Origin: Watersipora subatra
Lineage: Eukaryota; Bryozoa; Gymnolaemata; Cheilostomatida; Watersiporidae
Reading direction: 5' to 3'
Length of the DNA: 64,000 nucleotides
Assembly (NCBI RefSeq): GCF_963576615.1
Contig: NC_088708.1
Span: 59,259,196 to 59,323,195 of the forward strand
Both the position numbers and the translations under genes were made by a program. Each line of letters begins with the position of its first letter. Positions within the stretch are counted from its first letter, which is position 1. The notes beneath the pieces are model-generated. The model was not told where the DNA came from, did no database searches, and was given only the letters and a program-made list of their open reading frames with translations. Shown here in pieces: positions 62,011 to 64,000 of this stretch.

Positions 62011-63357
62011 TAGTTATTACTGTCTATTTCGATGCGAAATTCATTCAAATTGGAATTCTGAAACTGTTGTTATATCTTAAAAAAGCTTCAGTAAATTTTA
62101 GCAATGTCATATTTCTGGTGAATTATGTAGCCGCTGGTCAATTATTTGTTACAACTCGGTCCTTGCTTTGACCTCTTTGATCTTCAATTTCAGTTTGAAT
62201 TTGGTGTTTTGATCAATTCTGTAGGTACCACCCTCAGATTGGACGTTTCTTTAGGTCTGATCAGGCTGGTTGGTTTCTTCATACCTGTAATTCTTTGTCA
62301 TTACCATTTTGGAGATGCTTTCATCAATCTGTTGATGTCATGGAATATAGCATTTAATCTTAGATGGCTAAAATGCTATAGTATATCAAAATATATAATC
62401 ATCTGTGAAAGCTTTATGTAAAATTAGTCAGTCTATATGAAAATCAGTATACAGTGCTATTATTTCTCATTTGACAAGTTACACGATTATTGGCTCACCT
62501 ATGGCGCGCTAGCAATGTGTACATGCGCGTCCTTTTCGTTAAATGATAATGAGTTGGGGGTCCTTCTTGCATTCCCACATGTTACACTTTCTTTTTTGCT
62601 GTGAAGCTGCCTAGGCATCATGCCGGCAGGCAGCTAGTACTTTTACTTGATTAGAGCTGATATGGTTAGCAACAGTCTTTATATTAATGACTCTGTAATC
62701 AATAAAACAAGAAAAATAATAAAAGTTGGTTACAACAATCTATAAATGAAAAAATACAAACATTCATGTTGAAAATGACAATAAGTTATCATCTTGATTA
62801 ATTAAAGAAACTAAACTGTCATGATTACACCACAAACAGGAGAAAAAATAAGCTGTTTTACACTATGTGTTTACTTACAATAAAGTTCCCAATTGCTCTC
62901 GCACCAGTATATTAAAAGAGTTGAAGTTTATAAAACACTCATGCTGGTTAAAAGTAAAATATAACACTATGCAGCACAACTTGTTTTCTGTATGTCTCAC
63001 ATTCAACTGCCCTACTATAATAAACGCAAAGCTTGCTATGGCTAACACCCAAAAGCTAAAAGATTATAAAATGTTGCTATATTCTTGGTAACAAGTGAAA
63101 CAAAGATAAACCCATAATAGAAACGCCTATTATATACTAATACACCGGAGGGCTAGACTTTACCAAGATATAGCAAAAATTCAGGGAGTAAGAGGCCAGT
63201 TGCAAACCGCTTGACCTGAATTAATGGAAATAAAGCCCATGTCAGTCAAGTATGCAATAAATAGAAGCTCGTCTAGTTCAAGGGAAAAAGGGTTAATCGC
63301 ATGCAAACGTTAGGGATAACTACACATCAGTACTTGTGTTGGGACTTATACGCTTAG
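62011..63357. other. Intergenic, no gene seen
   Basis: AT-rich; no convincing coding region, tRNA or element end. Confidence 0.4.
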
Positions 63358-64000
63358 CTAACGATACTTCTGCGACTCATCTATGGGAACCAGCAAGGCT
63401 ATCTGGTGTACACCTCTCGTTATTGTTACACTACCCGCTCCTTTGTACTCATTAACCTTCTCGCCAACTCTGAAATTCTTATAAGTCAACTCTACCTTTC
63501 GCACCCTTTCATCTCGTCCACGAAAAGCAGTCTTCACCCGAGCCACATAATACCTTTCTCTAAGGGAGTTACTATCTGCAACCACTACCACATCTCCCTC
63601 CCTGAAGTCTACTACCTTTCTGCCATTTAGGCTGAAATACCATTGTAGGAACATACAAATCACTCCAATGCTTCCAAAAAGTCTGAGACACATGTTCTAT
63701 AAGCTGAAGGGTTTGCTTTGTAGTCTGAACATCTTTCCAGTTATCTGGATTTCTGGACATTGATCTTCCTAACAATAAACAGTTGGGAGTTAGAATTGTA
63801 ATGGTCGAATCATCACTAGATAAAGATCCAAGTGGTCTCTCATTCAGAGTGTTTGCAGCTTCATAGCACACCGTCGTGAACTCAGTTGGAGAAAGTCTCA
63901 GGTTGATATTGCAAACCTAAAGCATATTTTAGCAGCTTTCACCAGATATTCTACAGCGCCTTGATTCTATGGGCTATCTGCTGATCCAAACACCCACTCA
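63358..64000 (-). mobile_element. BEL/Pao fossil, 3' end of pol, running off the right edge
   Basis: Two - strand segments: 63572-63871 resembles the end of a BEL integrase (YEAANTLNERPLG, TPNCLLLGRS, TFWKHWSDLYVP), and 63358-63693 a DUF5641-type C-terminus (FREGDVVVVADSN, YYVARVKTAFRGRDERVRKV). It is different from the young BEL element at 31-39 kb. It appears broken, with at least one break; the rest lies outside the window. Confidence 0.78.

Overview
The window is animal nuclear DNA, most likely from a marine invertebrate. The evidence is eukaryotic tRNA-Ser genes with Pol III boxes and T-run terminators, Copia, Gypsy and BEL/Pao LTR elements, a Tc1-type transposon, a TIR element with an XPG-like/CXC gene, and one animal-type dicarbonyl/L-xylulose reductase. 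I cannot name the phylum from sequence alone.

Positions 1 to about 46,290 are one tandem array of serine tRNA genes. I count 44 full-length 82-nt copies plus four partial or split loci, all on the + strand. The tRNA body is nearly constant, while the anticodon varies mostly at its first base. By my reading 23 copies are TGA, 11 AGA, 9 CGA and one is an odd TGG, so the array supplies all three isoacceptors of the UCN serine box. Copies are separated by three related spacers: A (363 bp), B (334 bp) and C (342 bp), giving monomers of 445, 416 and 424 bp. An A+C+B trimer of 1,285 bp is visible as a unit of duplication. All three spacers keep a TATA-like box exactly 49 nt upstream of the tRNA and a T-run about 12 nt downstream. 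About 15 copies look fully canonical. Copies that follow a C spacer form a separate class with an altered D arm. The rightmost copies (42.7-46.3 kb) are clearly more decayed.

Five mobile elements sit inside the array, each with a readable target duplication: Copia A (10,879-15,354, - strand), a Gypsy element (18,204-24,975, +) that splits a tRNA gene, Copia B (27,509-30,875, +) that splits another, a BEL/Pao element (31,070-38,917, +), and a 3.5-kb TIR element (39,154-42,678, +) carrying a decayed gene of an uncharacterised animal family with XPG-like and CXC-like motifs. LTR pairs differ by roughly 1-3.5%, so the LTR insertions are recent.

From 46.3 kb to the end the DNA is AT-rich and gene-poor. 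It holds a LINE reverse-transcriptase remnant (46.8-47.1 kb), an 8-copy 53-bp minisatellite (48.05-48.47 kb), the one convincing host protein gene (DCXR-like, 50,585-51,316, - strand, uninterrupted), an old Gypsy fossil (about 53.7-59.3 kb) split by a 2.9-kb insertion with a 5-bp target duplication, an internally deleted Tc1 element (61,396-62,010) with 27-bp perfect inverted ends, and a BEL/Pao fossil running off the right edge.
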